From the NCBI GenBank assembly GCA_937983105.1, contig CALKAM010000133.1, positions 1 to 50,014 on the forward strand: a stretch of DNA of 50,014 bases. Reading direction: 5' to 3'. Each line of letters opens with the position of its first letter. Within the stretch, counting starts at the first letter, position 1. The notes beneath the pieces are model-generated. The model ran no database searches, was not told where the DNA came from, and saw nothing but the letters and a program-made list of their open reading frames with translations. Shown here piece after piece: positions 49,484-50,014 of this stretch. The position numbers and the translations under genes were made by a program. The stretch comes from Planifilum sp021793745 (lineage in GTDB: Bacteria; Bacillota; Bacilli; Thermoactinomycetales; DSM-44946).

Positions 49484-50014
49484 CTATCCCTGCTCACCCT
49501 CCAAAATCTCCACGTATCCGTTGGTCCCGTCCACGCGGACATATTGGCCGTCCTTCAGGATGCGGGTCGCATCCTTCACGCTGACCACAGCCGGGATGCC
49601 GTATTCGCGGGCGACGACGGATCCGTGGGTCATCATGCCTCCCACTTCCGTCACGAGGGCTTTGGCCGAATGAAACAGGGGCGTCCAACCGGGGTCCGTG
49701 TAAGGAGCAACGAGGATTTCTCCTTTGTTCAGTTTCCCGTCTTCCAGCCGGCGGACGACTCTGACATACCCCTCCGCGATTCCCGAGGAGGCGGGAATGC
49801 CGGTCAAAGCGCCGGGAGGTGCCTTGTCGCTTACGAAATCCGCCGAAAAGGTTTCCCCTTCGCTGGTGATGACCAGGGGAGGGTGCAGCTTCCGGTAAAA
49901 CTCCTCCGACTCCTTGCAAATGCGGATGCGCTTCAGGGCTTCATCCCTGTTCAGGCGGCTCTCCAGAAGGGAGATCAATTCCTCCAGCGTCAAATAATAG
50001 ACATCCTCCGTCTG
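49484..50014 (-). CDS. C-terminal part of a PEP-utilising phosphotransferase (Rph/PpsA-like), cut by the window edge
   Basis: The frame stays open to the window's right edge (…EDVYYLTLEELISLL), so only about the last 176 residues are seen. They hold the PEP-utilising swivelling domain: LTGIPASSGIAEGYVRVV, ILVAPYTDPGWTPLF and GGMMTHGSVVAREYGIPAVV with the phosphohistidine in TH. This form is typical of rifamycin phosphotransferase-like proteins and PEP synthase relatives. Without the N-terminal ATP-grasp domain the exact enzyme cannot be decided. Confidence 0.85.
   Translation of the reverse strand, partial: QTEDVYYLTLEELISLLESRLNRDEALKRIRICKESEEFYRKLHPPLVITSEGETFSADFVSDKAPPGALTGIPASSGIAEGYVRVVRRLEDGKLNKGEILVAPYTDPGWTPLFHSAKALVTEVGGMMTHGSVVAREYGIPAVVSVKDATRILKDGQYVRVDGTNGYVEILEGEQG

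Noticed and set aside
1..50014. CRISPR arrays, tRNA, rRNA, intact insertion sequences or prophage
   Set aside because: No regularly spaced direct repeats, cloverleaf sequences, transposase motifs or phage structural genes were recognised anywhere in the window.

Overview
The window looks like chromosome from a GC-rich, endospore-forming Bacillota, probably a thermophilic relative of the Thermoactinomycetaceae; the family placement is inference. The grounds are two small acid-soluble spore proteins (gamma type at 37097-37282, alpha/beta type at 43437-43664), LysM and SPOR cell-wall hydrolases, a tandem Myb/SANT regulator of the RsfA kind, strong Shine-Dalgarno sites and many GTG or TTG starts. 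I saw no rRNA, tRNA, CRISPR array, intact insertion sequence or phage gene.

Layout. 39-4620: a secreted DUF4309-like protein, a SPOR amidase, a secreted M28 aminopeptidase and a TauE-type exporter. 4749-9115: a two-gene wall operon, a double-domain S13 penicillin-binding protein followed by a YngK-like glycosidase. 9456-13207: a compact ascorbate-type PTS operon (regulator with IIA domain, IIB, IIC). 13362-19190: a DegT-type aminotransferase, a secreted GH3 glycosidase, and a TetR regulator upstream of a frameshifted, membrane-anchored alpha/beta hydrolase. 19420-26844: a reactive-sulfur island with thioredoxin, sulfite exporter, methyltransferase, rhodanese, TusA-rhodanese, two DsrE-family proteins, a rhodanese-persulfide dioxygenase, TusA and a DUF302 protein; a LysM-GH18 gene lies in its middle on the other strand. 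27389-31372: a Gld-type ABC export operon with two of its four genes frameshifted. 32204-33665: an XRE-TPR regulator overlapped by a 46-residue exported peptide gene. 33866-43298: DUF4870 protein, MFS transporter, psd-rhomboid operon, SASP, DUF502 protein, two convergent subtilases, two unknown proteins and an acyl-CoA synthetase. 43437-50014: SASP, several small unknown proteins, the SANT regulator, minD-minE, DUF1232, a zinc-ribbon protein, a Pro/Gly/Trp-rich protein and the C-terminal end of a PEP-utilising phosphotransferase.

The two best leads are these. (1) 32204-33665 has the layout of an RRNPP quorum-sensing pair: a cytosolic HTH-TPR receptor whose last codons overlap a signal-peptide-bearing propeptide gene. 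(2) Three promoters in the sulfur island each carry the same inverted repeat, ATACC-N6-GGTAT, just downstream of the -10 element. That suggests one CsoR/CstR-like persulfide-responsive repressor, encoded elsewhere, controlling thioredoxin, sulfite export and sulfur transfer together.

Other oddities are an S13 protein whose N-terminal copy has lost all three catalytic motifs, a TetR regulator with two DNA-binding domains, a terminator-like hairpin inside the ABC operon leader, and four single-base frameshifts. One frameshift is at an A9 run where transcriptional slippage is possible. The others may be real decay or sequence errors.
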